Below, piece after piece: positions 28,101 to 41,645 of a stretch of 64,000 nucleotides of DNA; within the stretch, counting starts at the first letter, position 1; every line of letters starts with the position of its first letter. The stretch spans positions 2,258,110 through 2,322,109 of the forward strand of contig CM024177.1 of assembly GCA_013433145.1 (NCBI GenBank), read 5' to 3'. Position numbers and translations under genes: made by a program. The notes beneath the pieces are model-generated. The model was not told the origin of the DNA. It did not search any database and saw only the letters and a program-made list of their open reading frames with translations. This stretch comes from Ascaris suum (taxonomy: Eukaryota; Nematoda; Chromadorea; Rhabditida; Ascarididae).

Positions 28101-31100
28101 TTGCCTTACCGTATCAATAGATCGCATCGCATTTTTTTTTTTTTGGTGCAGAGGTTTGCATGTGTATTTTGCGCTCTTATATAAGTTTTTATACTCTGAT
28201 GTAGAACACATTATGCCTTTAATCTGTCCATATGTTTGTCTGTGCTTTATAGCGTTGTCTACAACAACTTTTCATAAAAGTTGGTCACATAATATTCAAT
28301 AGATTCTTTGGTAGGGAGAAAATCATGCATATATGAGTATAAACAAATCCCATCGGTTAATGCTTAGGTTAAATGAGTTAAATTTGAAATTTATACCGAA
28401 TTATAACTGGAAATTAATAAATATTGCAACGATTTACTATTGGATAGTGCTGAAATAGCTGGCATGTAAATTGATTCTATAGTACAAATATTGTTGATTG
28501 TTCTGACGGAAATAAGTTTATAAATTTTCTGGATCTTCAGTTGATATTAGTGCAACAGTGCATTTATATCTGGGATTTTTTTTTCGTGAAACATTGTATG
28601 AATATTCGTTTCTTCATGCCTCTTTTCCGATATGCTTCTTGATCAATGCCATGACTATTTCGAGTATACTAGCAATTTTGTGGATTGAATATGAACTCTA
28701 TGTTAGCATCACTGATGTTGTCATCATCATCTTGCATCAATTAATACTTGGAATGATATTTCTATATAATCCGCTCTCTTTTCTGTATTTCAATCTGTTC
28801 CCTTTTCTATAGCTCGTTGATTGATTTTCGTTGAATTGTTTGGGTGTTATATTATTGCAATAAAATGAATTGCGATTGCAAATATTTGTATGATATATTT
28901 TTGTAAATTATTGCAATAATGTAAATAGTTATAATGTTGAATAACGTTGAATAACGTTGATTTATTTTTGAATAGATGTAAATGCAATAAATATAAATTA
29001 TTTTATCGATGTTCGTTGATTTATTTTGCTTAAATAGATGAATAGATGTAATAGATGCAATAACGTTGAATAGATGTAAAAAATAAATATAAAAATAAAT
29101 TGTAAATAAGTGTTATATTATTGCAATAAATATGAACGATCATGAGCTGCTAAATTTATGCATTTTATTTTTGCCTTTCGAAATTCTTTGCGATGATATC
29201 GATGTTCGTCGTTGATTTCATCGCCATAATTATTTTTGCTTGAAATATTTGAAGCATATGAGTGCTTAAACGTATAGATTTTCAATTATTTCAAATGTTG
29301 GCTGAAAAAAAAAAAAAGATTTTAGCTGATTTGATGAAATTTTGATAATGCTAGCTTAATATAACTTTTTCACGAAATATCAATTAGAAAGATATGAACG
29401 ATTGGGTAGTTATCGGTCGAAAAATGCATCGAAATATCACCAATGCTTGAAGGCATTCACGTTTTATTTTTGTTTTCAATTCAAAATCTATGATCATAAA
29501 TGAGATTTTATTCGAGCTACAAGAAACGTCGACATAATTACAATTTTTTCTCTAAGTACCCCTCATTCATATGAATCGATAAAGCATAATGAACGTAACG
29601 AATCAATAATATGTTCGTAAGTTTTAAGACAGAAAATTTGCAAAAGTACTGTTGGAAAAAAGATAATGATTGACTTATCCATCGCATTGCACGTTGCAGA
29701 TAGGTGATTGTAATTGTGAGCTTCGTTCATATGATCAACGCTTTGTTGTCGATCGTAGACCATCATGGAGGGGTCTATATTTTGCAAGATATTTCATGCT
29801 GCTCGGACCATGGGAAATCTAACGCAAAACACACAAGGTTGAGAAAAAGAGCTTGACGTTATAAGCTTCGGTAGAAATGCCTCTGCGATTTTTAGTTTCG
29901 TTACGATCGCTTCCTTCGCCATCCGTGTGACGATCCCTTGTCCTCCTCTATTATTTTTCTCAAATGCTATCATGGGAGTGCTCTCGTATAATTCACCGTC
30001 ATGTGCCTGAAGAAATGCAAAAATGAAATGAAAACCATGAATCCATCGGAATCCACTGTTTTTTCTAATATTCGGTTATGCTTAGAAGCATTATTTGGGC
30101 TATGAGGAAGAAAATTGGCAGTATTGAGAGGGGATTATTTACAAAAATCAATAAATGAGAGTGGATAATATTGAATTATTGTAATGTATATTGATGCTCA
30201 GGGTTTTAATTTCTTATAGCATTTAATCAGCAAGATTTTCTTTTTTTTGCTCCAGCTTGCTCATTAAAAATCGATTGGTTTTGATCAGCGATTCGGGAAT
30301 CTAATCATGAAGGATTAACGTGAACTTTGGAATGCACAGCAAGTCGACATACAGAACGCCAAATTCGATGATTAGACGGATGTCATGTGGCAAGGATTTA
30401 CCAATCGAGATGTGATTGAACATTCATCTTCGATTAATTTAAACCATCAACTCATTGAGTATATCCCTAAAAAGTAAGCAATCTATTAGAGGTACTCTTC
30501 ACAGAAATATTATAATCGAAACGAATCCATTATTTCAAGCGAGTCTTTAAAACAGGACGGGTATTTGCATTAGATTTATTGTCTGTAACGGCGAGTGAAT
30601 TAATTTGTATCGAATGATAAGGATTTCGGTATTGTTTGCCGTCGATTTCTTCGATATTTGAGAGTAAAGAGAATTTCCTTGGAGAGTTGTTTATGCGCAT
30701 ATGGAATAAGCTGAACTGTTCAACACAATTGTTTATCAAAAACGTTGCATGTTAAAACGACTTTAGCAGTTGTTTTTTTTTTAAATAATATGATATCCTT
30801 TAGAAGGAAATATCGCTCATTTTTGATTTTGATTTACTCGAAGAGAATTTTAAAAATTTTTTATTCTTGTCATCAATGCTTTAGAAGTTAATTTATCGAT
30901 ATGATTTCATATTAATTTAATGCTGAAATTATTTTTATTATTTTATTACTCTTAGTATTTTATTTTTCTATCGTTATATAATTGTTGTTTTCATTATTGC
31001 TATTTTTATTACTATTATTAATTCCATTCTTTTATAGTATAAGCTAAATCATAGCTGTAATTTATTAGGCACTCTCTTATTCTCATCATTTTTCAATTTG

Positions 31101-33031
31101 ATATCCATTGTTACAAGCGGGTATATTAGTTGCTCAGAATAAAAATCTACTCATATCATGTTCATTTTGAAAAAATATATTGTAGGAAGTAAAACTTTCA
31201 CGAATATTTGATAAATTCGCTCCTATCTGCTAATCAATAAATCGTCATCGTTGAAATCATTGGTACTCACATATTGTTTCCTACTTGTAATGTTACGAGT
31301 ACACCACAACATATTGTATCATCTATAACAGTTCTTTATTACTAGATATTCTAGATTTATATTTTTCTAAGTTAAAGCTGGATTTCTATGGATACTGCAG
31401 AATTAATATTTGAATTTTTTTTTTTGTTTTAGTTCCTGCAAATAAAAGATTAGCAAATAAAGCGTTCATCGATTTCTGTCATTTGAAGTTTGATTGAATG
31501 AAGTGTCAACTCATCATTCATCTACTCTCTGGTCTTTTCTCTTGTTTCATCTTTGATGTCCTCTCTCTGATGATGTTGGGGCCTTATGATTTGCCGGTGA
31601 CATCTTAGCCAGAATCGCTTAATATTGTTCAAGTAGATCGAGCAGCTTCACATCGATCACATGAATAAGAGTTTCGTTCCCTCATGGTTATGACATTGGC
31701 TAGGTGGGATGAGAAAAACGCAGCAAAATTATTGCTAATATTCGACTTATTTATCTCTTAGGATCCCCGAGGTAGTGGGTACTTTGGAAAACTTAACAGG
31801 TAGCTAGCAAGTAACAGCTAGTGTGATTTCCGTATAGGTAAGTGACAGGTATTCAGTGAAGAAGCTGTGTGCATTGTGGAAAAGGCACTTCTGCATAAAA
31901 GCTCCAGTTTTGCCCACTATTGGGAGCTTATTCATGTGACAGATCCGTTGTTTGACGTTGTATAAACGTCGTTTTGACAGCTAAAGCGATTGAACGCAGT
32001 GGGCTTAAAATAAGGGGTAATTATAGCTTCCGCTTAGAGAGTTAGAGTCCTGCTTGCCGATTGTAGTCTTCTGTGACAGTTCCATTTCCTCGATAGCCAT
32101 ACTTGTTGGCAGTTCTACTGATTGGGCGGAGGAAAATCTAAGATACCCTCATTCGCTGCATCAAATGACGTACTGTGGAAAAAAATGAGAAAAAAAATGA
32201 GAATGAAAAGCGTATCGAATTTTAGGGATTTCATTCCAAGAATAGATTAAGCTTAAGGAAAAAATTACGCATTGATATCATCCGCTGGCAATTACCTCAC
32301 TAGAACGCACCACTTCCCTCCGCCTCCCCTTTCATCTTTCTGCCCGTCTTTCTCATGTTTTATTTTGGACTATCATCTAACTATTCCAGTGATGGTTTGG
32401 AGAACACTCTCCCCCTCTCCTCCATCCCCACGTAAAGAAGAATGCAGATACAAAATAACACGACATAGCACAAGAAATTTACTGCGGAAACCACAATACT
32501 TCTATCGAATACATCTCATCACCAGTTGATATCACATCTTCGTTAATGACACTGAGATCAATCCGAGAGATACTAGTTCAAAACTTGAGATTACATTAAT
32601 TGTATGATGATTTACTGGGAATGAAGTGATCCATATGGAATGATAGCAGTACGCCATGACAGAATTGCTGAAGAATCGATTCCAACAAATATCACCTGCA
32701 ACATATCGCTGCGATTTTATATACTCTTCCGCAGAAATATTACTTCATTGACATATTGGCCAAATTACTTGACAAAATAAATCTTCATTTTTATAAACAT
32801 ACGACACCACTCTTCTAGGAAATTCCTCTTGAATATATGGAAAATCATTGCCGATATAGTAAGCGTTGTTCAAAGGATAAGAAAACAAGAGAAACCAATA
32901 AGAAAATGATAAATTTTGAGAGATAGTTTTGAGATGTCCTCAGTGATATTTGGCATCAAATGAAGGTTCGACATACTGTCCGACAATTTTGATGTCGCTT
33001 ACTTGTAAAACTAAAGCTTCAGCGATATCAT
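19150..33031. other. Gene-free region (right part of the gene desert)
   Basis: No supported gene. Mixed AT-rich DNA with some patches of more even composition at 19,300-19,760, 20,600-21,600, 25,850-26,980 and 31,550-33,000. I inspected the longest open frames there (for example 21,239-21,574 minus and 26,645-26,986 plus) and found no domain, no convincing splice-linked partner exon, and often a competing open frame on the same bases. Degenerate direct repeats lie at 24,900-24,970 and 28,940-29,110 (variants of AATAACGTTGA and GAATAGATGTAA). The last part, up to 33,031, would hold the 3' UTR of the minus-strand phosphatase gene. Confidence 0.55.
27434..27443. repeat. Poly(C) tract, C10
   Basis: Ten consecutive C in intergenic DNA. 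A short member of the G/C homopolymer set. Confidence 0.7.
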
Positions 33032-36000
33032 TTATCCACTTGCCGCCGCACTCCTTACCGATAGAGGTGCCGATGGCAACAGATTTGCGCCTATAAATAC
33101 ACAATATATATGTGACGATAAATGATTCGACGAATTTCTGCTAGTTGCTTCCTCCCACTTCCCCCACCCCCCCCCCCCCCCCCCTACTACCCTATGGTTG
33201 ATCGATGGAAAAACAATCAGCATTTATTGTCTTATAACAACGAGGGTATCAGCATCGTGAGTATTAGCATCGGCATGTCACTTAATTGTCCACCTATAAT
33301 ATTCCAGGTTTAAAAGAATGCTAGAATTGCTTTCATAGGCAAATCAAGCGACACCCTGCGCATGTAATCGGTCCATTCCGTTGATATATTCCAGTCGAAC
33401 GTTATATACAACTTGGCGGACGTATCCCGGCGAGCCGAGCTCAGTTGAGAGTGTGCTCTGTGAACTTTTTCGCTAACCGGACAAAATATGCGACTGCGTT
33501 GTGACCTAATCTTCTTCATTCCTCCTTCCACTGCTTTCCACCTCAAATGCCCTTTATATTTCATCTTTTGTAGGCTTTCCATCAACTTCAATATCCCGAA
33601 AGAATTACTTACCAGGATTGGGGCTTTTCACTTCGTTTTTCTTATTTTGCTTTTCAAGTTCGGCGAGCTTTTCGACACTCAAATTCTGTACGTCGAGTTT
33701 CGGTTTGAGAGTGACAAACGATATCTTCAATTCAGCTGTGACACGCATTACAGATCCACAATTGCCATCCGTACCACAATAGTTTGGAGCCGAGAAAACA
33801 GTGCAAATTCTATTACCGCAGTCGAGGAGATGTCCATCCTATAATGCTTTCTATCGCAAACTTCGATTAGCAAATGCGATTACGCAGTCGGTTATCCATA
33901 AAACAAATCATCCAAAGTTTTACTTAGTTGTAAGTAGTAAAAAAACCTAATAACGACAGTAAAACGCTCATTTTCACTAACTGTACTCAGTCCAGAGACG
34001 ATATTCGAAAAAAACTAAAGATGTATTGTTTGAGTACCATACTTTAAAATCATTGTACTGCTTTGAGCAAAAAACGTGAATATTTCTCGACTCTACATAA
34101 TTCGCTATCTCATCATGTAACGTGGAATGTCTCTTCCGGCGCTTTTTCCACTGCTCACTATATGCATATCTAATTTTATGCACTTTATGATGCTATCTGA
34201 TTAGAGATGATCACCTTGACTACTTCATGAGCTCGAACGATAAGGTCGACATCGAGGTTTCTGATACACTCCTTTATTGTGTCTTGTCCGAACATCCAAG
34301 AAGCATTTCGCACCTATAAGTTGTGGTACTTTTAGAAATTAAAAAAAGATGAAGTAATTGCGCCAGAAATAAATAGCATTGAATGCAATTATGTAGATGA
34401 TGTGGTCGGAAAATATGAACTATTTTGTGTTCAGTTCTCTATAGATGGATATTCGCTCAAGTATTCTTCTTTTGAATGCGCAAGCATTATGACCTTTAAA
34501 CCCTAGCTCTCAGGGAAATGATTTGCCCAAATTGATTCATTTTTGACCAAACAGTTTTTTTGCTCCAACTCATAACAGTATGAATAAAAATAGCAATTCT
34601 TCTAAACGACTTCTCAACTTTGATAGATTCTTTTAAGTGAATAAGCGGAAATCACTCTTCACTACAATATTAAAGGAATATTGATACGGGTGCTAAATGA
34701 ACCACCCACTTACATTAAATGAACTATAAAAATGGAATAATTTACTTTATTGGGCACCCATCCTTTCGAGCAAGGATCGCTATCTGGATCGGACCACATT
34801 AGATCCAGTGCCAATCCTGTGTCACATTCTTCGGGAGTTCTTGGCTTCTAAACAATTTCTTCGACATGATTTAGTTAAATCGACATAAGATGCAATCGTA
34901 AAACCCGAAAAATGAATTCGTAAATGCACAACAACAGTTATAGTGAAAGGAAATCTAAAAATAGACGAAAAATCAACTGAATGTTATCGTGATTGAGATG
35001 AAAATCGCCGAAGATTTGGACCGCCAAAGAGAATGGAAATTTTTTTTGAACACCCATTCAATCCAGACTCAAAACATTAGGTTCTAATTTTAAGGTTTAA
35101 TTTTTATATGAGCTTTGAAATATAATAGAGCAATAATTCAAAACTATTCCACAACATCAAAGAAACTCTTTACCTTTAACGAAGAGAGTGAAGCCCAATT
35201 ATTTATTAATGGACTGATCCCTCCATGCATACATAGAATACGACCGTTCACCTAAATTAATTCATTTCGATTATTATATTATCGCATTATAGTATTTTCG
35301 AATAAATCAATTCTATTCCAACATATATCTTCCATAAAACCTTATAGAACAATCATCTCAAAGAGTTTTTTCACTAAATTTGTTCTTTTCTTCTTTTCAT
35401 GCCGTGGAAATCGCCAAGAAAATACTTTTTTTTAAAATGTTTTCACTAAAACATTCATAATGAAATATTTTCAAATGATCCGACCACATACCTTAGCGCA
35501 AAGAGGCAATTCATTGAATACTCGTTGAAATGCTTTCCATATACGTGTTGAACGGAGACGTTTACATTCCTCATAGAAACCATAGGTACGATTCATTTTT
35601 GTGCATTCATGATTGCCACGTAGAAGATTTATCATTTGAGGAAATTTCAGTTTATAGCAAAATAATAACATTACAACCTTAATAATTAATAGTATCACAA
35701 ATATTTAAATTATTCGCCTCTCATAAAATGCCCGAAAAATTTTGGGAATCGGAGGGGGATGGAGAGAGTTATATCGCAAAATGCTAATCATTCTCTGGCT
35801 TCGGTTTTCTTTGATCTTCTCATATTTTCATACGTTTACGACTATCATAGAGAATGAACGACTGACCTATAATCCTGGACAAGTCAAGATAAAGGATCAT
35901 GAAAAGTTATGATTTTCTTTCTCCATTAGCCACCTGTCCTCGAGTCCTCTTAAAGCAGCTATGCCGTAAAGGTCCCAACTGGAGGCCTTTAAATGGAAAA

Positions 36001-36384
36001 ACTCATAAACCTCAATCATTGAACAATTTAATTCGATATGTGATGCCTAACACCCCTATGTACTCTTATTGGCAAAAAAATATTACCTCCAGACCCTTTT
36101 TGCATCGATCGACATAATCGCCGAGGAAAAGCAATTTAGTTTTCGGTGGTGTACCAACGATAGTTAGCAATCGATGAAGATCACCGAACTGACCATGTAC
36201 GTCGCCGAATATGGTAAGAGGAGCGGTCATCTCAATTAGAGCTCCTAACGGACGTAGTAATTCATACGTCTGAAAGCAAATCTTCCCATGAGTCCCTTTA
36301 CTTGTTTCAACTAGTGTCCTTATTAATTCCATTGGAAAATCCATCCCACTTATATTTTGAGATGCATCATCGAGAGCATTTGAA

Positions 36385-36464
<80 letters not shown>

Positions 36465-36885
36465 TCTTTACTGCAGAAGGTGTAAGCGTTTGTGAGACTC
36501 TAAAAAAAGTAAATGCTGATCATATCAGGTAGAAGTCAGATGAGAGAGAAATATGAGAGGAAAACAAAGAGGACTTATAAATCGGTGATGTTTCAATATT
36601 ACACGTTGATGACAGATGGTTTAACGCAAGCCGCTAATGCTTTGCAAATAATCAAAGCAAACTTGTAAATAAAAATTAACGGATGAGACTATCAGCGCTA
36701 CCAGGTAAAACAATTCGATGTGAGTATCAATGATGTCAGGCAGGTAAAATACCTACAGCATCAACAATCTGCATTATTTGATTGTCGCTGAAGCCATCGA
36801 GCATCTGATCGACAATCAGACGGTGCAGCATCCGATCGATCAATACTGCTAATTCACGACTCTGGAACAAATTATTGTCAGCCAT
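33032..36885 (-). CDS. Divergent PP1-type serine/threonine protein phosphatase catalytic subunit
   Basis: Spliced, 8 exons on minus: 36885-36757, 36269-36087, 35677-35492, 35251-35174, 34847-34746, 34313-34215, 33838-33613, 33090-33032. They join in frame to 353 aa. The PPP-family metal and phosphate residues are all present: GDVHGQ (65-70), GDYVDR (93-98), GNHE (125-128), HGG (175-177), LMWSDPD (208-214), RAH (253-255) and SAPNYC (275-280). The enzyme should remove phosphate from Ser/Thr with two metal ions. Length and motif spacing fit PP1 (about 330 aa), and the beta-strand that helps form the RVxF docking groove reads KISF where PP1 has MCSF. Odd points: Cys instead of Gly after GDYVDR, RAHE instead of RAHQ, and a Ser/Ala/Pro-rich tail on a separate last exon. 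Nematodes carry many such PP1-like paralogues, often germline or sperm expressed; expression here is inference. The start is the first Met of an open frame. The last small exon is the least certain. No close neighbour shares its strand. Confidence 0.92.
33167..33184. repeat. Poly(C) tract, C18 (G18 in the sense of the phosphatase pre-mRNA)
   Basis: Eighteen C, preceded by CCCCCA, within the last intron of the minus-strand phosphatase gene and about 77 nt before its final acceptor. Read in the gene's sense it is a G18 run that could form a G-quadruplex in the intron. Confidence 0.9.
36388..36462. repeat. (TA)n microsatellite, about 75 bp, in phosphatase intron 1
   Basis: A pure TA tract inside the first intron of the minus-strand phosphatase gene (intron 36,756-36,270), about 120 bp upstream of exon 2 in the gene's direction. 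It produces spurious Tyr-Ile frames. Confidence 0.95.
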
Positions 36886-38205
36886 TTGTCGGTAACTTCT
36901 CGTGCAAATGTCCACTTTTTTCCACTTAAAGGTCCCTTATAGAGTGGGACCTACATAATGCAGAAGGAAAGTGGGAACCCGATGAAAGAAAAAATACGCT
37001 GAAAAATGCATAAAAAAGCTTCATGATTCGTGCTTCACCCATGAGCCAAGACCGCCGACCATTAGCCGTATGTGGCTGTGAAATGAAATTCTATTTTCCT
37101 TGTGATGGAAATTACCAATACCAGCTAGAGCTCGGCAAAACTATATGGAGCATTTCAACCACTTGGCTCTATTTCAAATGGAGTCAAATCGGAGCAATTA
37201 ACCTCAGTGCATATTTCACACTATCGTATTGAAATAACTTGCCAGTTTTGGGTTTGTCGTAACTGACTGAATATCCATTAAGCGCACTCGTCGATGAGAA
37301 TATTCCGAGCTCGATTAATCAGTTGTTGAAGTTAGTAGCCGATCGGTCTAGAAACCGACCACTCAGTACGTAGGAAAAAAAAAAAACAATGACCATTGCA
37401 TGATTACTTCTTTACAAATAATAACTTTTTCTGAGAGAAAAAAAAACTTTTAGAAATTTGTAAATAAAAATGCATAATAATGATGAAATATTGTATGCAT
37501 TCTACAGAAGAAAAAAATTTGCATATTCAATTGCTCAATTCATTCAATTGATTGTTGCTAATGAAAAGTTGCATCAACGAAATTTGACTATTATAGCCGG
37601 TTAATGGCTTTCTGGAAATTCGTTAAAATTAGAAGGTTGGAAATTGAAAAAATTGAAATACAATAATTGGAGAAGAAAATGCAAATTTTTTTTGAGTTCG
37701 TTTTTTTTGAAGAATTGAATGAATTTTATTCAAATGTGAAAAAAAATGCTTATTTTTTATAGTTTTTGAATATTTATTATGTAACAGATTATTTTTATAG
37801 ATTCGATTTCAAAAACGATTCAATTTGTCGCATTTGCGTTTTACTTGCAGAAAAGAAAAAAACATATTTTCTTGCAAATTAAATGATCTTTCTTATCCTT
37901 TATGGGACAAAAACTTCCCACCTTGAGATGAAAGACTTGGATCTGATCGATGAGATGTAAAATGCGGCGTCTACGATCGCTTACTTAAATGGCGCCACCA
38001 CAAAGCTTTGAAGAGATATATTCGATGCTAAGCAGTATTACATTCACTTCATAAATAGTCCATCTACCTAGTGGTAATGAATACTCTTATCAAAAGAGAC
38101 TAACTGGCCAAGTTCGGAGCCACAATCTTTTCCCTCTGATGTGTTCCTTTATTAACCTCTACTAAAGTCTATTATTCTCCACTTCTCGCTAAAAAGCTTC
38201 TTTTC

Positions 38206-38440
<235 letters not shown>

Positions 38441-40110
38441 ATTTCATAATTGAAATTCTTTGTTATTTTGGCGATTTTGATTGATGGAAATTATATAAAT
38501 CACGTATTTAATTTTATCCCTTTCTATTATCTTATAATTTTCTTTATTTATTTATGAATAAACACTTAATTTATAACTGAATACTTCTATGTAGTGATCA
38601 GAATTGAATTAATATTCCCATATCAATATCATATCATCGAATATATAGCAACTAAAATATGAGGAACAAATTGAGAGAAACCATCATTAAGCCATACCAA
38701 AAATTCGTTCGAGAAATCTAGTAAATATGTGGAACTATCCAACAATTATGCATCGAAACTAATTGCCATTTCAAGGGGGTTAATATCTCAGGTGAGAATT
38801 TTCCGACAGTCAATCACACTATACGCAAAAGAATATTTGAAAATTTTTAGTCGAATTCTATCGTGAAAGATTTTTTTAGCGATATTTAAATTTTATGTGA
38901 TTGGTATCTGAGTAGACGATGAAAAATCCCCCAGTTCTCTTCAATGATTTTTTTTAAAATTACATCAACTTCCAACAATTTACCTTTATTGCAAAATAAT
39001 TAAAACCTTTCCAAGCCCATTCTTTTGCTCTTATCTCTCAAAGGAAGCCAGAAAAGAAGGTAACATGATCGCAAAACAGGTAACATAACTCTTGGCGACA
39101 GTTTAGAGGTGATATTAATCACTAAACGTGGTACCACGGCTACAACCCGTTAAAAAAATCATTCCTAGTTGAGCGATTCCAAGTCGAGTTTCAAGAAAAA
39201 AAAATCTGATTAAACGGTGGTTTTCCTCGAAGGTAGATTATTCTTAAGCACTAATAAAGTAATGCGATAAAGGTAACGTCTCATAATGCTCTTCAAAAAT
39301 TTAAAAAAAAAAAAAAATAATGAAATTGAGATGCATTTGTGGTACTTTACAAAAGAATTTGATGTGCTATGAAAATTTCTTTTGAATTTAAAGTATAACC
39401 ACAATCGTTTATATTGATCGCTATCGATCGATAACCAATAGAATTTATATCAATTACACTTAATTTGTGAATTTGATAGTATAAAAAAAGGTTTTTTTTT
39501 TTAAATGTTTGATTTTAATTGAGTTTATAATTGATTCTAAGAGTAATTAATACGCCTTGTTTCCATCTTCAAATCTCATTCAACGAATAATATTACAGCA
39601 ATGTTTTATCTGAATGTTCTTTATTAATGAAGAGGTAAATTTGCTCTACACCTCAAAATTCATATGCGGATGGCAATAGTTTAGAGAGATAAACGCCACA
39701 TACGAACGATCGAACTTTCAAAGCATTTCTTCCATTGAAGAGTTCAGCACACCTTTAGAAGCGTTATCCAATTTACTTCATTGTCATCGTTTTTCGTTGT
39801 GCAATCCGGTCGGTTTTGGTTTACTGATCGTTTCATTTAATTTTTATTATTGTGATCTATTTTAAATTCATATTCGATGTTTTTTTTTTATTTATTAGTT
39901 GTTTTGTTTATTTGTGTTCACTCTTATTAATATACCCGAAAATTGATGAAATAGATACTTAAACAGTCTATAATACTCATTGTATATATAACGTATAGAA
40001 GTAATCAGCTATTGTAGAATAATATGCAAATTTCTTCTTTTAGCGGTATTGTTTCAACTCGTTCTAATCAATATGGATCATCTTTTGTTATAGCGATTTG
40101 CAACGAGCAA

Positions 40111-40135
40111 AAAATAAATAAATAAATAAATAAAT
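40111..40135. repeat. (AAAT)n tetranucleotide repeat
   Basis: Six uninterrupted AAAT/AATA units in intergenic DNA. Confidence 0.85.
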
Positions 40136-41234
40136 ACTCTAGTCGTTGGCTTATTTCAACTTGTAATCTAGTGTAACGCTTCAAAGAGACTTTTTTTCAA
40201 CGATAGATGCCCAGGTCTTATTTCAGGAAATCATCCCTTACTCTTTTGACCATGTCTATGTGTTCCTTTAAGCTTTCGTTTTGCAAAGACTTTGGATCGA
40301 ATCACACGAGGGATGACGGTTGCTTGAAAAGCAGCATCCAAATAACGTCCGACTTCTTCAAAAATCAATACCCTTGGACTCTATCATTACTGAAGTATAC
40401 CTGATTCCTCTTACTATCAGAAATATGAGAAATTAAGAAGTATGCCATCATATCTCGTGACTCGTTGCATATGTTGTAACGTAGTAGTGATCATAATTCC
40501 TCCTGAAGAGATCGGTTGGGCAAGTCTTTCTTTCCCAGGAACCTGTGGTATCTCATTCTTGGGAAATCCAGAGGTGATTCTGAATCCTACCGCATGGACC
40601 ACCTTTTCAACGTTTTTCTGACTATGTCAACAATGCTGCATCAATTTATTTATACACATCAATAATTAGTGCATTATATCATTGCTCAATTACAACTAAA
40701 TGTTATGTATATATATTTCGTTGAAGTTTCTATGTCCGTCCGTCTGTCTGCTTGTCGGTCTACCAGTCTGATGGCCTTAACGCCACTCTGCAAAACCTAT
40801 GTCTATGAAATTTGATGCGCACAACTATGTAAAAATATTATTCCCTTTGTACTATATTATTTAATTGATGAGTTATTAATCCTCAACGTTTCATCAAATC
40901 GATCAATTCAATTTATTGATCATATAAGGAGCAAAAAAAAAAGATATTTTTTTTTTCATTTCACAAACGATCGATTATGAAGGGGAATGCCTCATTTATT
41001 GTTTCATCGTCATTTGTGTGCGTTCGAGATAGCCTAAGACATCATCGTATAGGATCGATCGGTCTATTGCAATTCACATTCGCATTTCCTCTAAGCTTCG
41101 TTGTCTCTGTTTTATGATTATTTTTGTAAAACTCGGATCTGTTATATTACTCCTTTCATATACCTGCAGCTTATAGTGTTCTCACATTATCAGTTATCCT
41201 GTATTGGAGAGGGACAAGTGGATTGGACGAAATT

Positions 41235-41250
41235 GGGGGGGGGGGGGGGG
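41235..41250. repeat. Poly(G) tract, G16, upstream of the RNF181-like gene
   Basis: Sixteen G on the plus strand about 400 bp upstream of the RNF181-like start codon. It is paired in the same flank with a second G tract at 41,458. Confidence 0.9.
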
Positions 41251-41457
41251 TTTATTCCGTTCACAGTTTTCAAGTGTTCTATATTCGAATGAAAAACGCA
41301 GGGGTGATGTATATTCGAGGAAAATCAGTGAGGGTGTGTCTGCGTGTATATTTGGGAAGTCTTCACTTTCTACCTGAGCAGCCGTCCGGACTCAATATGT
41401 CAGCATATCAGATACCGGAGTCGATATATTTCATACCGAGGCGAAGGCTTATATTGC

Positions 41458-41472
41458 GGGGGGGGGGGGGGG
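41458..41472. repeat. Poly(G) tract, G15, upstream of the RNF181-like gene
   Basis: Fifteen G on the plus strand, about 175 bp upstream of the RNF181-like start codon and followed by GA-rich sequence. It is close enough to fall in a promoter or outron. Confidence 0.9.
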
Positions 41473-41615
41473 AGGTGGAGGGAAGGGATGGAAAGAAGGA
41501 GGTGATTTACAGCATCATGCCGATAATGTTTTCATTCGACGTCAAGCCTGTTACCTTTTAGATCTGAGCGATAATTAAATTGACTTTCTCATAAGGTAAT
41601 ATATTTTTGAGTTTA

Positions 41616-41631
41616 TTTATTACTATTTTAG
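41616..41631 (+). promoter_or_regulatory. Probable trans-splice acceptor of the RNF181-like mRNA
   Basis: A T/A-rich run ending ATTTTAG at 41,631 lies 14 nt before the ATG, with no upstream coding exon that could pair with it. This spacing is typical of nematode spliced-leader addition sites. The spliced leader itself is not in the window, so this is inference. Confidence 0.55.
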
Positions 41632-41645
41632 ATTATTCATTCATT

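Noticed and set aside
36066..36344. Phosphatase exon 2 taken from the upstream Met of its open frame
   Set aside because: The part before 36,269 has no PP1 counterpart. A TTTCAG acceptor at 36,270-36,275 and a phase-0 donor after exon 1 give a gap-free alignment to PP1.
40417..40602. Minus-strand open frame with protein-like composition
   Set aside because: About 65 codons, no domain recognised, stop codons close on both sides and no partner exon. It could be an isolated exon but is unsupported.
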